The translations under genes and the position numbers were made by a program. A stretch of DNA of 64,000 nucleotides from Candidatus Electrothrix communis (GTDB lineage: Bacteria > Desulfobacterota > Desulfobulbia > Desulfobulbales > Desulfobulbaceae), in the NCBI GenBank assembly GCA_030644725.1, contig CP130629.1:2581501-2645500 (forward strand). Direction: 5' to 3'. The notes beneath the pieces are model-generated. The model had not been told where the DNA came from. It saw only the letters and a program-made list of their open reading frames with translations, and searched no databases. Positions 51,073 to 60,864 of this stretch are shown here, one piece after another (position 1 is the stretch's first letter; each line of letters begins with the position of its first letter).

Positions 51073-52542
51073 TTGTTTGAACAGACCTTTAAAAATATCG
51101 ATGATGTGCTCTGGAAGGAGAGCGGCTGCTCCTCGGAGCTGGACTACACCGAGCAAACCTCCTGGCTCCTCTTTCTCAAATACCTGGATGATCTGGAGCA
51201 GGAACGAGCCCTGGCTGCTGAGTTGCAAGGCCGGGACTACAGTTTCATCCTGGAAGAACAGCACCGCTGGTCCCGATGGGCGGCCCTGAAAAAGGCCGAC
51301 GGGACTGCGGATCCGGATGCGGGCCTGACCGGAGACGACCTGATTGACTTTGTTAACGGCAAGCTCTTTCCCTATCTCCGGGGCTTCCGCCAGCGGGCTG
51401 CTTCCCCTGACACCATTGAGTACAAGATCGGGGAGATCTTTTCCGAGATCCGCAATAAATTCCAGAGCGGCTATTCCTTGCGGGATGCCCTGGATCTGGT
51501 GGATCAGCTCCGCTTCCGCTCCCAGCAGGAAAAGCACGAGCTGTCCCATCTCTATGAGAGCAAGATCAAAAACATGGGCAATGCCGGGCGCAACGGGGGC
51601 GAGTATTACACCCCACGGCCCCTGATTCGGGCGATGATCCGGGTTTGCCAGCCCTGCATCGGCGAAACCGTGTATGACGGGGCCTGCGGCTCTGCTGGCT
51701 TCCTCTGTGAAACCCATGATTATCTGCGCTATGATCAGGACGGCAAACCAGCGAAACTGACCACGGGCCAGTTGGCTGCCCTGAAGACCCGTACCTTCTT
51801 CGGCAAGGAGAAGAAGAGCCTAGCCTATGTGATCGCCATCATGAATCTGATTCTGCATGGGATTGATGCGCCGAATATTCTCCATACCAACACCCTGGCC
51901 GAAAATCTCTCTCATGTGCAGGAGAAAGACCGCTACGACATCATCTTGGCTAATCCGCCTTTTGGCGGCAAGGAGCGCAAGGAGATTCAGCAGAATTTCA
52001 CCATCAAGACCGGCGAGACCGCCTTTCTCTTTCTCCAGCATTTCATCAAGTTCCTCAAGGCCGGGGGCCGAGCTGCGGTGGTGATCAAGAATACCTTTCT
52101 TTCCAACTCGGATAATGCGGCCAAGGCCCTGCGCCGGGAGCTGCTGGAATCCTGCAATCTCCATACGGTGCTGGACTGTCCCGGCGGCACCTTTCTCGGG
52201 GCCGGTGTGAAAACCGTGGTGCTCTTTTTTGAGAAAGGAGAGCCCACCCGAAAAATCTGGTATTATCAGCTTGATCCTGGGCGGAATATGGGGAAAACTA
52301 ATCCGCTCAATGATGGGGATTTGGAGAAGTTTGTTGCGCTGCAAGCCGGGTTTGCGGACAGTGAGAAATCCTGGTCGGTGCGGCTGGCCGATCTTGACCA
52401 AGAGGGGTTTGACCTGTCGGTGAGGAATCCCAATGCGGCGGAAGAGGTGCCCTTGCGAGAACCGTTGGTGATTTTGACGGAGATTGCGGCGTTGGACTGG
52501 GAGAGTGCGAAGATTTTGGAACGGATTGGGGGGTTGGTGTGA
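51073..52542 (+). CDS. hsdM: Type I restriction-modification methyltransferase subunit
   Basis: 489 residues from a TTG at 51073 with AAGGA 7 bp upstream; this keeps the conserved opening FEQTFKNIDDVLWKESG and avoids overlap with the flavoprotein gene. HsdM_N domain, then NGGEYYTPRPLIRAMI, the SAM motif VYDGACGSAGFL and the N6-adenine motif IILANPPFGGKE. Transfers methyl groups to adenine together with HsdS. Overlaps hsdS by GTGA. Confidence 0.94.
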   Translation: MFEQTFKNIDDVLWKESGCSSELDYTEQTSWLLFLKYLDDLEQERALAAELQGRDYSFILEEQHRWSRWAALKKADGTADPDAGLTGDDLIDFVNGKLFPYLRGFRQRAASPDTIEYKIGEIFSEIRNKFQSGYSLRDALDLVDQLRFRSQQEKHELSHLYESKIKNMGNAGRNGGEYYTPRPLIRAMIRVCQPCIGETVYDGACGSAGFLCETHDYLRYDQDGKPAKLTTGQLAALKTRTFFGKEKKSLAYVIAIMNLILHGIDAPNILHTNTLAENLSHVQEKDRYDIILANPPFGGKERKEIQQNFTIKTGETAFLFLQHFIKFLKAGGRAAVVIKNTFLSNSDNAAKALRRELLESCNLHTVLDCPGGTFLGAGVKTVVLFFEKGEPTRKIWYYQLDPGRNMGKTNPLNDGDLEKFVALQAGFADSEKSWSVRLADLDQEGFDLSVRNPNAAEEVPLREPLVILTEIAALDWESAKILERIGGLV

Positions 52543-53795
52543 GGGGATTACCGGAAGGATGGCAAACCAAGCCGCTCAAAGATGTACTCCAAAAGACAGG
52601 GTCAATCGATCCAAGAAAAAATCCAGATGACGGGTTTGAATATATTGATGTTTCAAGTATCTCTCGTAAAACATTTTCAATTGAAAAAACATCCTCATTA
52701 AAAGGAAAAGAAGCACCCTGTCGGGCAAGACGACAAGTACGAACAGGTGATGTGCTGTTTGCCACCATTCGGCCAACACTCCAACGAATAGCAATTGTTC
52801 CAGAAGTGCTAAATGGCGAGGTTTGCAGCACAGGGTATTTCGTTCTTCGTCCGAAAGAAGAAGTTATTAACAACAAGTTCCTGTATCATTTCTTATTTAC
52901 TGAAACTTTTATGTCTGCAATGGAAAGCAAACAGAAAGGGGCAAGCTACCCAGCGGTAAACAATGGAGATGTTCAAGAGCAATTAATTCCTTTTCCACCT
53001 CTCCCGGAACAAAAACGCATTGTTACCATCCTGGATAAAGCCTTTGCAGGCATTGACCAAGTAATTGCCAATACCGATAAAAATCTTGCTAATGCCCGTG
53101 ATGTGTTTGAGAGTTATCTTAACGGAGTGTTTACCCGAAAGGGCGCGGGGTGGGTAGATAAGAAAGTAGGCGATATCTGCTCAATCAAGCATGGCTTTGC
53201 ATTCAAAAGTAAATTTTTCTCTAATGAGGGCGAGCACATAGTACTCACTCCTGGTTCATTTTACGAAAAAGGAGGCTTTAGAGATCGAGGCAAGAAAACC
53301 AAGTATTATCTTGGCGAAATACCTGATGCTTTCATATTGAACAAAGGAGATTTTTTGATTGCTATGACTGAACAAGCCGCCGGTCTTTTAGGAAGCTCTC
53401 TAATCGTCCCGGAATCAAATCGATTCCTGCATAATCAACGACTTGGACTCGTTCAAAGAAAAGATGGTACGGTTTGGGATAATCATTTCTTTCATCATCA
53501 ATTCAATACACAATATTTTAGAAATTCGGTTCAGGAAACGGCTTCCGGTCTTAAAGTCAGGCATACTTCACCTAAAAAATTAGCAGATATATCAATTTCA
53601 TTTCCAACAAAACTGTCTGCTCAGAAAAAAGTTTCTGCTCAACTTAACAAGATGGAATCAGAAACCCAGCTCCTCGAATCCATCTACAAGAAAAAACTCA
53701 CAGCCTTGGCGGAACTCAAACAATCCATCCTCCACAAGGCCTTCACCGGTGAACTTACCCAACCCCCTAAACAAAAACGTGCAGAGGTACAGTGA
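52539..53795 (+). CDS. hsdS: Type I restriction-modification specificity subunit
   Basis: 418 residues from a GTG overlapping the hsdM stop. Two target-recognition domains (about 5-150 and 205-370), each followed by a helical spacer; the first spacer opens with PPLPEQKRIVTILDKAF, the second has AQKKVSAQLNKMESETQLLE and ends LKQSILHKAFTGEL. Determines the bipartite DNA target. The DNA here is more AT-rich than in hsdM, a common mark of HsdS exchange. Confidence 0.94.
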   Translation: MRGLPEGWQTKPLKDVLQKTGSIDPRKNPDDGFEYIDVSSISRKTFSIEKTSSLKGKEAPCRARRQVRTGDVLFATIRPTLQRIAIVPEVLNGEVCSTGYFVLRPKEEVINNKFLYHFLFTETFMSAMESKQKGASYPAVNNGDVQEQLIPFPPLPEQKRIVTILDKAFAGIDQVIANTDKNLANARDVFESYLNGVFTRKGAGWVDKKVGDICSIKHGFAFKSKFFSNEGEHIVLTPGSFYEKGGFRDRGKKTKYYLGEIPDAFILNKGDFLIAMTEQAAGLLGSSLIVPESNRFLHNQRLGLVQRKDGTVWDNHFFHHQFNTQYFRNSVQETASGLKVRHTSPKKLADISISFPTKLSAQKKVSAQLNKMESETQLLESIYKKKLTALAELKQSILHKAFTGELTQPPKQKRAEVQ

Positions 53796-53796
53796 T

Positions 53797-54189
53797 ATGA
53801 ACGAATCCAAGAAAGCAATGTACATACTGTACGCCATTATCGCCTTTATTATCACTATAGAAGCATATCTGATTATACAACAACACTATATCCTCGCCAC
53901 AAGCATCATATTGCTCTGTGGATTAGGAGTATTGATTCTCACACAACGGTCATCTGCACTCTTAATTCAGCTGAAGATATTGGACTACCTTGATCAAAAT
54001 AACAATGAGGCAACAGTGGCAGAAATTATAAAACACCTTCACTCTTCCTCAACGAAGCACAATAAAACAAGGATTACTGGCATAGTTAACTATACGATTG
54101 ATAAACTCATACAAAAAAACATGATTGTGAGCGATCGAGGAAGAGTAAGAAAAGTTGGCGGCTATCAACTTAAGCCGGGACAATTTTAG
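53797..54189 (+). CDS. Two-helix membrane protein with winged-helix-like C-terminus
   Basis: 130 residues from ATG 53797. Two N-terminal helices (YILYAIIAFIITIEAYLII, ATSIILLCGLGVLIL), then a soluble segment with ILDYLDQNNNEATVAEIIKHL, KTRITGIVNYTIDKLIQKNMIV and GGYQLK, which follows the pattern of a winged helix-turn-helix domain. It starts 1 bp after the hsdS stop and precedes hsdR, so it is placed inside the RM operon. No family recognised; a regulatory or anchoring role is possible. Confidence 0.68.
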   Translation: MNESKKAMYILYAIIAFIITIEAYLIIQQHYILATSIILLCGLGVLILTQRSSALLIQLKILDYLDQNNNEATVAEIIKHLHSSSTKHNKTRITGIVNYTIDKLIQKNMIVSDRGRVRKVGGYQLKPGQF

Positions 54190-54268
54190 AGGCGGACCCA
54201 TGTGTCCGCCCGTGTTACCACCACCGGCGGTTTCGACGAGGGGAGACACAGGGGTCTACCCCTACAAA
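54188..54268. repeat. Short hairpin repeats, copy 11
   Basis: GGCGGACCC-ATG-TGTCCGCC and GGGGAGACACAGGGGTCTACCCC lie between the wHTH membrane protein gene and hsdR. The repeat extends the hsdR frame upstream, but the encoded leader is not protein-like. Confidence 0.65.
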
Positions 54269-54285
54269 AAAAACGATACGATGCC

Positions 54286-56634
54286 ATGAACGAAGCGGAA
54301 ACCAGAGCAGAGCTGATCGACCCGGCCTTGGCCGAAGCCGGTTGGGGCAAGGTGGCGGACAGCCGCGTCCGGCGGGAGGTCATCGCGCCGGGCCGCATCC
54401 TCGGCAGTAACAAACGCGGCAAAGCCGAGATCGCCGATTACGTCCTCATCTACAAAGGCCATAAACTGGCCGTGATTGAGGCCAAGCGGCGCAACCTCCC
54501 GGACACCGAGGGTGTGGGCCAGGCCAAGAGCTATGCCACCCGCCTGCAAACCCGTTTCGCCTTTTCCACCAACGGCCTGGGGATTTACCAAATCGATATG
54601 GAAACCGGGCAGGAGGACTATGTTGCCGCCTTCCCGACTCCGCAACAACTCTGGGACGCCACCTTCCAAGAAACGGATATCTGGCGGGATCGCTTTGCCG
54701 CAATCCCCTTTGAAAACCGAGGCGGCGGCTGGGAGGCCCGCTATTACCAGCATAACGCCATCAACAAGGTACTGGAGGCCATCGCCGCCGGACAGGATCG
54801 CATCCTCCTGACCCTGGCCACGGGCACCGGCAAGACCTGCATCGCCTTTCAACTGGCCTGGAAGCTCTTCCACAGCCGCTGGAACCTCCGGGATCGAAAG
54901 ACAACCAACCAGCCCACTCGCCGCCCCCGCATCCTCTTTCTCGCTGATCGCAATATCCTGGCCAATCAGGCCTTCAACGCCTTTTCCGCCTTTGCCGAGG
55001 ACGCTCTGATCCGCATCGACCCGGCCAGCATCCGCAAAAAAGGCGGTGTTCCCAGAAACGGCAGCATCTTTTTCACTATCTTCCAAACCTTTATGAGCGG
55101 CAGGGATCAAGAGGGCAAGCCCCTGCCCAGTTTTGGCGAATACCCTTCCGACTTCTTCGATTTCATTGTGATTGATGAGTGCCATCGGGGCGGTGCCAAT
55201 GACGAAAGCAGCTGGCGGGATATCCTGGAATATTTTGCCCCGGCAGTGCAGCTGGGCCTGACCGCCACGCCCAAACGGGCAAAGAACAAGGACACCTATG
55301 CCTATTTCGGCGAGCCGGTGTACACCTACTCGCTGCGGGAGGGCATCAACGACGGTTTCCTTACCCCGTTTCGGGTCCGCCAGATCGCCACCACCCTGGA
55401 CGACTATGTCTACACCCCTGATGATGAGGTGCTGACCGGGGAAATTGAGGAAGGGCGACGCTACACGGAAGCGAACTTCAACCAACGTATCGAGATCCGG
55501 GCGCGGGAAACGTATCGGGTGGGCCTGTTCATGGAGATGATTGGTGCGCAGGAAAAGACCCTGGTCTTCTGCGCCACCCAAGCGCATGCCCTTGTCGTAC
55601 GAGATTTGATCAATCAACAGAGCAACAGTACCAACCCAAATTATTGCGTCCGGGTGACTGCCGACGAAGGCGCCCTCGGGGAAAGCTGGCTCGGTACCTT
55701 TCAGGATAATGAAAAGACCATCCCCACCATCCTGACCACCTCGCAGAAGCTCTCCACTGGGGTGGATGCCTCTAATATCCGCAATATCGTCCTGATGCGC
55801 CCGGTCAACTCCATGATCGAGTTTAAGCAGATCATCGGCAGGGGCACCCGCCTGTTTGAGGGCAAAGATCATTTCACCATCTATGATTTTGTCCAAGCCT
55901 ACCACCATTTCAACGACTCGGCATGGGACGGTGACCCCAAGGAAATACTGATTGAACAGCCTGACACATCCCCGGAACCCGGCTCTGACCCCGGCCTTGA
56001 TCCTGGCACGGCAGAACCTGACCCGGATTATGAGGCTTCCTCGGAGAAACCGGAAATAACACGGATCCGGCTGGCTGACGGTAAGATACGTGTGTTGCAA
56101 AGTATGTCCGCCACCACCTTCTGGAGCCCCGGCGGCACACCCATCTCAGCGGCCCAGTTTATTACGGAACTCTATGGTGAACTGCCTGCCCTGTTCCGCG
56201 ATGAGGATGAATTGCGCAGTCTGTGGAGCAAACCCGATACCCGCAAAAAGCTCCTGACCGGACTGGAGGAAAAGGGCTATGGCACAGAGCAACTCAACGA
56301 AATAAAAAAGCATATACAGGCAGAAAACAGCGACCTCTTTGACGTGTTGGCCTATATCGCCTTTGCCCTGCCCGTCATCAGTCGTCAGGAGCGGGTTGAA
56401 AACAGCGGCCCGGCCATCTTCCGCTCCTGTTCCGAGCTGGAAACCGAGTTTCTTCGCTTTATCCTGGACCATTATGTCGAGCAAGGGGTCAGTGAACTGG
56501 ATCAGGAAAAACTGCCCGGCCTGTTGGAGCTGAAATATCATTCCCTTGGCGATGCCGTGGATACCTTGGGGAGTATTGCCGATATTCGCCAGCTCTTTGT
56601 CGAATTTCAGGGCTGCCTCTATACGAATCAATGA
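54286..56634 (+). CDS. hsdR: Type I restriction enzyme R subunit
   Basis: 782 residues from ATG 54286. The N-terminal nuclease core shows KAEIADYVLIY and LAVIEAKRRN (D and E-x-K). The helicase has LLTLATGTGKTCIAFQLAW (Walker A), FIVIDECHRGG (DEAH-type), LGLTATPKR, and LTTSQKLSTGVDASNIRNIVLMRPVN is followed by EFKQIIGRGTRLFEG (motifs V-VI). A C-terminal EcoEI_R-type domain follows an acidic proline-rich linker at about 565-590. Cuts unmethylated DNA far from the target after ATP-driven translocation. No strong ribosome site; a hairpin repeat lies directly upstream. Confidence 0.93.
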   Translation: MNEAETRAELIDPALAEAGWGKVADSRVRREVIAPGRILGSNKRGKAEIADYVLIYKGHKLAVIEAKRRNLPDTEGVGQAKSYATRLQTRFAFSTNGLGIYQIDMETGQEDYVAAFPTPQQLWDATFQETDIWRDRFAAIPFENRGGGWEARYYQHNAINKVLEAIAAGQDRILLTLATGTGKTCIAFQLAWKLFHSRWNLRDRKTTNQPTRRPRILFLADRNILANQAFNAFSAFAEDALIRIDPASIRKKGGVPRNGSIFFTIFQTFMSGRDQEGKPLPSFGEYPSDFFDFIVIDECHRGGANDESSWRDILEYFAPAVQLGLTATPKRAKNKDTYAYFGEPVYTYSLREGINDGFLTPFRVRQIATTLDDYVYTPDDEVLTGEIEEGRRYTEANFNQRIEIRARETYRVGLFMEMIGAQEKTLVFCATQAHALVVRDLINQQSNSTNPNYCVRVTADEGALGESWLGTFQDNEKTIPTILTTSQKLSTGVDASNIRNIVLMRPVNSMIEFKQIIGRGTRLFEGKDHFTIYDFVQAYHHFNDSAWDGDPKEILIEQPDTSPEPGSDPGLDPGTAEPDPDYEASSEKPEITRIRLADGKIRVLQSMSATTFWSPGGTPISAAQFITELYGELPALFRDEDELRSLWSKPDTRKKLLTGLEEKGYGTEQLNEIKKHIQAENSDLFDVLAYIAFALPVISRQERVENSGPAIFRSCSELETEFLRFILDHYVEQGVSELDQEKLPGLLELKYHSLGDAVDTLGSIADIRQLFVEFQGCLYTNQ

Positions 56635-56653
56635 TGCTGGAGAGCACATAATA

Positions 56654-58204
56654 ATGACGCGAAAATTCAACACCACCGGCCCCTGTCTCCAGGAACGCCA
56701 TTACATGCTCCCGCCGGAGCAGCGACTTTCCGAAGTCCGGGATCTCATCGACGATCAGGCTTTTTTTGTGATCCATGCCCCCCGGCAGACCGGCAAGACC
56801 ACCCTGCTCCGTAACCTCTCTAGGAAGTTGACCCAAGAAGGTCGCTATGCGGCCATAACCTGTTCTCTGGAAAACTTCACCCAGCCGGACCCAGAACGGA
56901 TGCTGCCCCGGATTCTAGCGCAACTGGAATATGATGCGCAACGCCAGCTATCCAAGGAACTCTGCCCCCCACAGCATGAATCCTATGCTGCTGTACCTGA
57001 TGTAGCCCTACAGCATTATCTTTCCGATTGGGCCGATCAGCTTGCCCGCCCTCTGGTCATCTTCTTTGACGAGATTGATTCCCTGCCGGGCTCAGTTCTG
57101 CTCCCCATTCTTCGCCAGCTGCGCAACGGGTATTCCTCCCGCCCTGCCCCGTTCCCGCAAAGCATCGCCTTGGTCGGGCTCAAGGATATACGTGATTACA
57201 AGATCAGTATCCGCCAGGATGCGGAGAGTCTAGGTACGGCCAGCCCCTTTAATATCAAGGCCCGCTCCCTGCTCATGCGCAACTTCAGCAAAGACGAGGT
57301 GCATGCCCTGCTTGATCAACACAGCCAAGAGACAGGTCAGCCCTTTACAACGGAGGCCGCAGCAGAAATATTCCGCCTGACCCAGGGCCAGCCGTGGCTG
57401 ACCAATGCCTTGGCGGCCCAACTGGTGACGGATTACGATGCCCTGGTCAAAGACCGCTCCTGCCCTGTCACCAAGGAGGCTGTCAGCAAGGCGCGGGAAA
57501 TCCTCATTGAACGACGGGACACCCACCTAGACAGCTTGACCGACAAACTGCGGGAAAAACGGGTACGGGCCGTCATTGAACCGATCATGGTGGGCAAGGG
57601 GGATTTTGATCAGGCCTTTAACGACGATTTTCTCTATGCCAAGAACCTCGGCCTGGTCACGGATGCGCGGGGCAGGATCGAAATCGCCAATCCCATTTAT
57701 CAGGAGATTATTCCGAGAATCTTATCCTACCCGATCCAGATGGCTATTCCTGATGAACCGGCCTGGTTTGTGGCTGAGGACGGCACCTTGGACATCATGC
57801 AACTCATTGACGGCTTTATCCGTTTCTGGCGACGGAACGGTGAAGTCCTGCTGCGCGGTATGCCCTATCATGAGGCGGCTCCCCATCTTGTCTTTATGGC
57901 CTATCTCCAACGGATCATCAACTCCGGCGGCTCTATTGAGCGGGAATTTGCCATCGGCACAGGCCGGGCCGATCTGGTGGTTGATTTTAAGGGCAGACAG
58001 GATGTTATCGAGCTGAAACTGCTGCGCGGTTCCTACACCCGCCCGGAAGGAGTGGAGCAGGTGGCCCGCTATGCCACTCGGCTTTGTCGGGATCGTGGCT
58101 ATCTGATCATTTTTGATCCCGCCGATGAACGGCCCTGGGAAGAACGCGGGCAGCTGGCAACAGAGATCTGTAACGGTATTGAGGTGATTGTGCTGGAGGC
58201 GTAG
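56654..58204 (+). CDS. AAA ATPase with PD-(D/E)XK domain, paralog of 24885-26456
   Basis: 516 residues from ATG 56654 (GGAGAG about 10 bp upstream), starting 19 bp after the hsdR stop. Shared signature KFNTTGPCLQERHYMLPP, Walker A IHAPRQTGKTTLLRNL (about 40-55), Walker B LVIFFDEIDSLPGS, then the same middle region and the nuclease-like GTGRADLVVDFKGRQDVIELKLLR. Placement directly behind hsdR suggests co-transcription with the RM genes. A defence link is inference. Confidence 0.84.
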   Translation: MTRKFNTTGPCLQERHYMLPPEQRLSEVRDLIDDQAFFVIHAPRQTGKTTLLRNLSRKLTQEGRYAAITCSLENFTQPDPERMLPRILAQLEYDAQRQLSKELCPPQHESYAAVPDVALQHYLSDWADQLARPLVIFFDEIDSLPGSVLLPILRQLRNGYSSRPAPFPQSIALVGLKDIRDYKISIRQDAESLGTASPFNIKARSLLMRNFSKDEVHALLDQHSQETGQPFTTEAAAEIFRLTQGQPWLTNALAAQLVTDYDALVKDRSCPVTKEAVSKAREILIERRDTHLDSLTDKLREKRVRAVIEPIMVGKGDFDQAFNDDFLYAKNLGLVTDARGRIEIANPIYQEIIPRILSYPIQMAIPDEPAWFVAEDGTLDIMQLIDGFIRFWRRNGEVLLRGMPYHEAAPHLVFMAYLQRIINSGGSIEREFAIGTGRADLVVDFKGRQDVIELKLLRGSYTRPEGVEQVARYATRLCRDRGYLIIFDPADERPWEERGQLATEICNGIEVIVLEA

Positions 58205-58217
58205 CCTTCTCCCTCCA

Positions 58218-58370
58218 AAGCAAAGAACCCTGAAGGGGTTCAACAAAATATCCTTCAATCCTTGGCATGCGCTCAAGGAGCATCGACCTATAAGCGGACT
58301 GAACCGACTGCGTAAGGCAGCCTATGAGGCCAGTTTCAGCCAGCTTGAACGACGAAATAAAACAGCCTAA
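58218..58370 (+). pseudogene. C-terminal fragment of a catalase-related heme protein
   Basis: About 50 codons read KGFNKISFNPWHALKEHRP, then GLNRLRKAAYEASFSQLE. The NPWH...EHRP...GxNRxRKAxY pattern is the C-terminal signature of catalase-family-like proteins. The rest of the gene is missing. Confidence 0.55.
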
Positions 58371-58396
58371 CCTGCGACATTACGATCTCCATCATT

Positions 58397-58792
58397 ATGC
58401 CCTTTGATAATTTATTTTATAGGTTCAGCGAGCTTATCTTCAACGGCTGCTTTCCCTCAAGCGTACATGACCAGCTTGCAGGTGAGCTGGTCAAGGCACG
58501 GCTATTGAAAGCGTCGGATCGCTTTGATGAGGCCATTGAAGTTGTTAACAGCACGCTCCACAGACTGCCGGATTATCCAGAGGCGTTGCTCCTCAAGGCG
58601 CAGATACTCTGGGAAGGATATGGCGATTATCCGGCGGCAAAGGCCTGTTTACAACAAGTTCTCCAAATGAAAAAAATGAGAAACGAAAAGGACGAGACCA
58701 TTCGTCGATGGTGTGCGAATCTGCTGAAGGAGATGCTTGAGGAAAAGCGGGCGCAGAACAGGAGGGCAGAGGCAGATAAGCGGCGGGGATAG
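58397..58792 (+). CDS. Small TPR-like protein
   Basis: 131 residues, all helical. Two TPR-like units (LVKARLLKASDRFDEAIEVV; YPEALLLKAQILWEGYGDY) and a basic tail. Such proteins serve as adaptors. The ATG at 58397 has no strong ribosome site. No partner is evident. Confidence 0.6.
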   Translation: MPFDNLFYRFSELIFNGCFPSSVHDQLAGELVKARLLKASDRFDEAIEVVNSTLHRLPDYPEALLLKAQILWEGYGDYPAAKACLQQVLQMKKMRNEKDETIRRWCANLLKEMLEEKRAQNRRAEADKRRG

Positions 58793-58861
58793 ATGACGCG
58801 GCCCGGCGTCCAGCTCTCCTTTTATCGAGATGAACCATGGCAACTCATCTCAATTTTATAA

Positions 58862-58937
58862 TACAAGGGGCAGGCTTACGTGTCTGCCCGGAATAACAGG
58901 GCGACCGCCGGTCGCCCCTACGGCACCCTGCATACAA
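58862..58937. repeat. Short hairpin repeats, copy 12
   Basis: GGGGCAGGC...GTCTGCCC followed by GGGCGACCG-CCGGTCGCCC and GGCACCCTGCATAC; closely related to 43587-43660, which lies 15 kb away. Confidence 0.7.
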
Positions 58938-59086
58938 AAAAATATAGAGGACGGTACAGAAATCAATCTATTTACTGTTAAATAAACCACTTGTCGACTC
59001 AGAGCAAGATGAAATGCTGTGCATTTTGATCATCTTAAAATAGCAGAAGCCCAGCGCCCGCCCTTCTTGTCTCTCAGAAAATGCTA

Positions 59087-59575
59087 TCAGACAATATCCA
59101 GCGGTTTTTTGGCCAAGGGAATGGCCACATCAGGTTCACCGGTTATCTGGCAGGTCAGTCGGGTGCTGCCCACAGCAAGGGCCTGCCCCCGCAGAGTCAG
59201 CACATCGCTGTCCCCGATACCCAGAGTGCCGGCTTCTTCAAAAATCACCGGACTGTCGTCACGAACAGTAACACGCGGATAGAGGACCACCGCGTCAACC
59301 ACGGTATTGGGTGCCAGCTCGACCAAGTCGCCGGAAGCAGGATCTACGCCTTTATAACCGGTGCCGTATGCGTCAGGATTGGTCGACGGAACCAGCAGTT
59401 TTGCTATGGCCGGATCTTCCACCTTCACATGATAACGGACATTTTCCAGATGAACAGCGTCCGCTTCAGACGAGTTGGTTACTGTCACACTGAAAGAAAA
59501 CTTCTCTGTCGGACGAATTTCCCTGCTGTCCGTGAGATCAAATAACGAATGAATTTTCACACTAATATCAGCCAT
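59087..59575 (-). CDS. Beta-sandwich protein, unknown
   Basis: 162 residues with a strong AAGGAGGAAATT ribosome site. The pattern (EIRPTEKFSFSVTVTNSSE, VHLENVRYHVKVED, VVDAVVLYPRVTVRDD, STRLTCQITGEP) is that of an Ig-like or CARDB-like beta-sandwich. There is no signal peptide, so it is probably cytoplasmic. No family recognised. Confidence 0.65.
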   Translation of the reverse strand: MADISVKIHSLFDLTDSREIRPTEKFSFSVTVTNSSEADAVHLENVRYHVKVEDPAIAKLLVPSTNPDAYGTGYKGVDPASGDLVELAPNTVVDAVVLYPRVTVRDDSPVIFEEAGTLGIGDSDVLTLRGQALAVGSTRLTCQITGEPDVAIPLAKKPLDIV

Positions 59576-59960
59576 AATTTCCTCCTTGGTTTTTTAAAAA
59601 AAGATAATACTGCCCACATCAGGCCAAACAGTCTTATAAACAGAAAGATACAGAGAAAGCTTATGCTACCTTGTAGCGTTTTGTCAAGGCATAACCAAAG
59701 ATTACCCGAGATGGGCTCTCCACAGAGCTTCTTTTTCAGGTAGCCAAAGTATCCTAACAAGCTGGAGTTATGACACGAGACATGACATCTATACACTCAT
59801 CATACAGGTTGTCATGCCGACGATTTAACGGTATGATCAATAATCTATCAATTGGTCAATATTTCAACAAGTTTAGATAGACCTAGAAAAAAACAATGAT
59901 GATAAGAATAAGGGCTGATCAGGCCAGTATACAGCCGGAGCAAAAACAGGAGAGCCGGTT
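59576..59960. other. Intergenic region
   Basis: About 385 bp upstream of both flanking frames. I see no gene or clear structured element. Confidence 0.45.
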
Positions 59961-60839
59961 ATGAAAAAGTGGGTGTTGTACAGCGAAGCCAATTACGCGG
60001 CCATCGTACGGAAGAACGGCTATTTTGTCGATAAAACCGAATATCTGGAAAAACTGGAAACTGTTACAAATCCCGTTTTCCTACGCCCGAGGCGTTTCGG
60101 CAAATCCCTGCTCTGCTCCATCCAGCGTTATTATTACGACCTCAATCATGCTGATCAGTTTGAAGAGCTTTCCGGGCATAACTGGAGGTTATGCTGGAAG
60201 AAAAGTTCAACATGCACCAGTTCTTTGACAAGGGATTCTTTCCGATCACCTTTTTTTACCTGGGCATGCTGACGCTGAAGGACTCCTATTATTTGCAGCT
60301 ACCCAATCTCAATATGCGGAGAATCTTTACCAGTATTTCAACGAAATTCACCGTATCGACGTATCCACCCGCCATACCGAATATATGCAGGCGTTTTCCG
60401 ACAAGCCCGAGCTGGAGTCCCTGTTCGCTGGCTACTGGCGGGAGTATGTATCCCAGCTGCCTGAGGCGATTTTCCAGCAGGTCAACGAGAACTTCTACCG
60501 CACCACCTTTTACGAACTATGCAGCCGTTACCTGTCCCGCTGGTTCACCTGGCATGTGGAGCGTTCCTACCCCCAGGGTCGCAGTGATCTGGAATTTGTG
60601 GGCAAATACAATGAAATCTACGCCGATCTGCGCTGGGTGATCGAATTCAAGTATTTTTCCAATACCGAATTCAGAAGGTTTAAAACCGGAATCAAGGATT
60701 TTCAGCTGCAAGAGGAAGATACAGAGCAGATCAAGGGCTATGCCGAGGGATTACGATAGGAATACCCGGAGGCGCGGGTTTCTCTGTATGTGATCTACTG
60801 TATCGGCAATCAGGGATTTCGGTGTTTAGTGTAGATAAC
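59961..60839 (+). pseudogene. AAA-ATPase-like / PD-(D/E)XK (DUF1703 type), decayed
   Basis: The start KNGYFVDKTEYLEKLE and FLRPRRFGKSLLCSIQ match the gene at 3337. The frame is then lost near 60178; a second frame carries MLEEKFNMHQFFDKGFF, and a third (60385-60759) carries a middle and C-terminal part with WHVERSYPQGRSDLEFVGKY and WVIEFKYFSNTEF. A TAG at 60757 is followed by the continuing EYPEARVSLYVIYC. Large parts, including Walker B, are missing. Confidence 0.72.
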
Positions 60840-60864
60840 GAGTAAAAAACAAGAGGATGTAAAC

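Noticed and set aside
54262-56100. 612-codon open frame on the minus strand
   Set aside because: It lies wholly against hsdR, has no recognisable motifs, and is explained by the GC-rich codon use of that gene.
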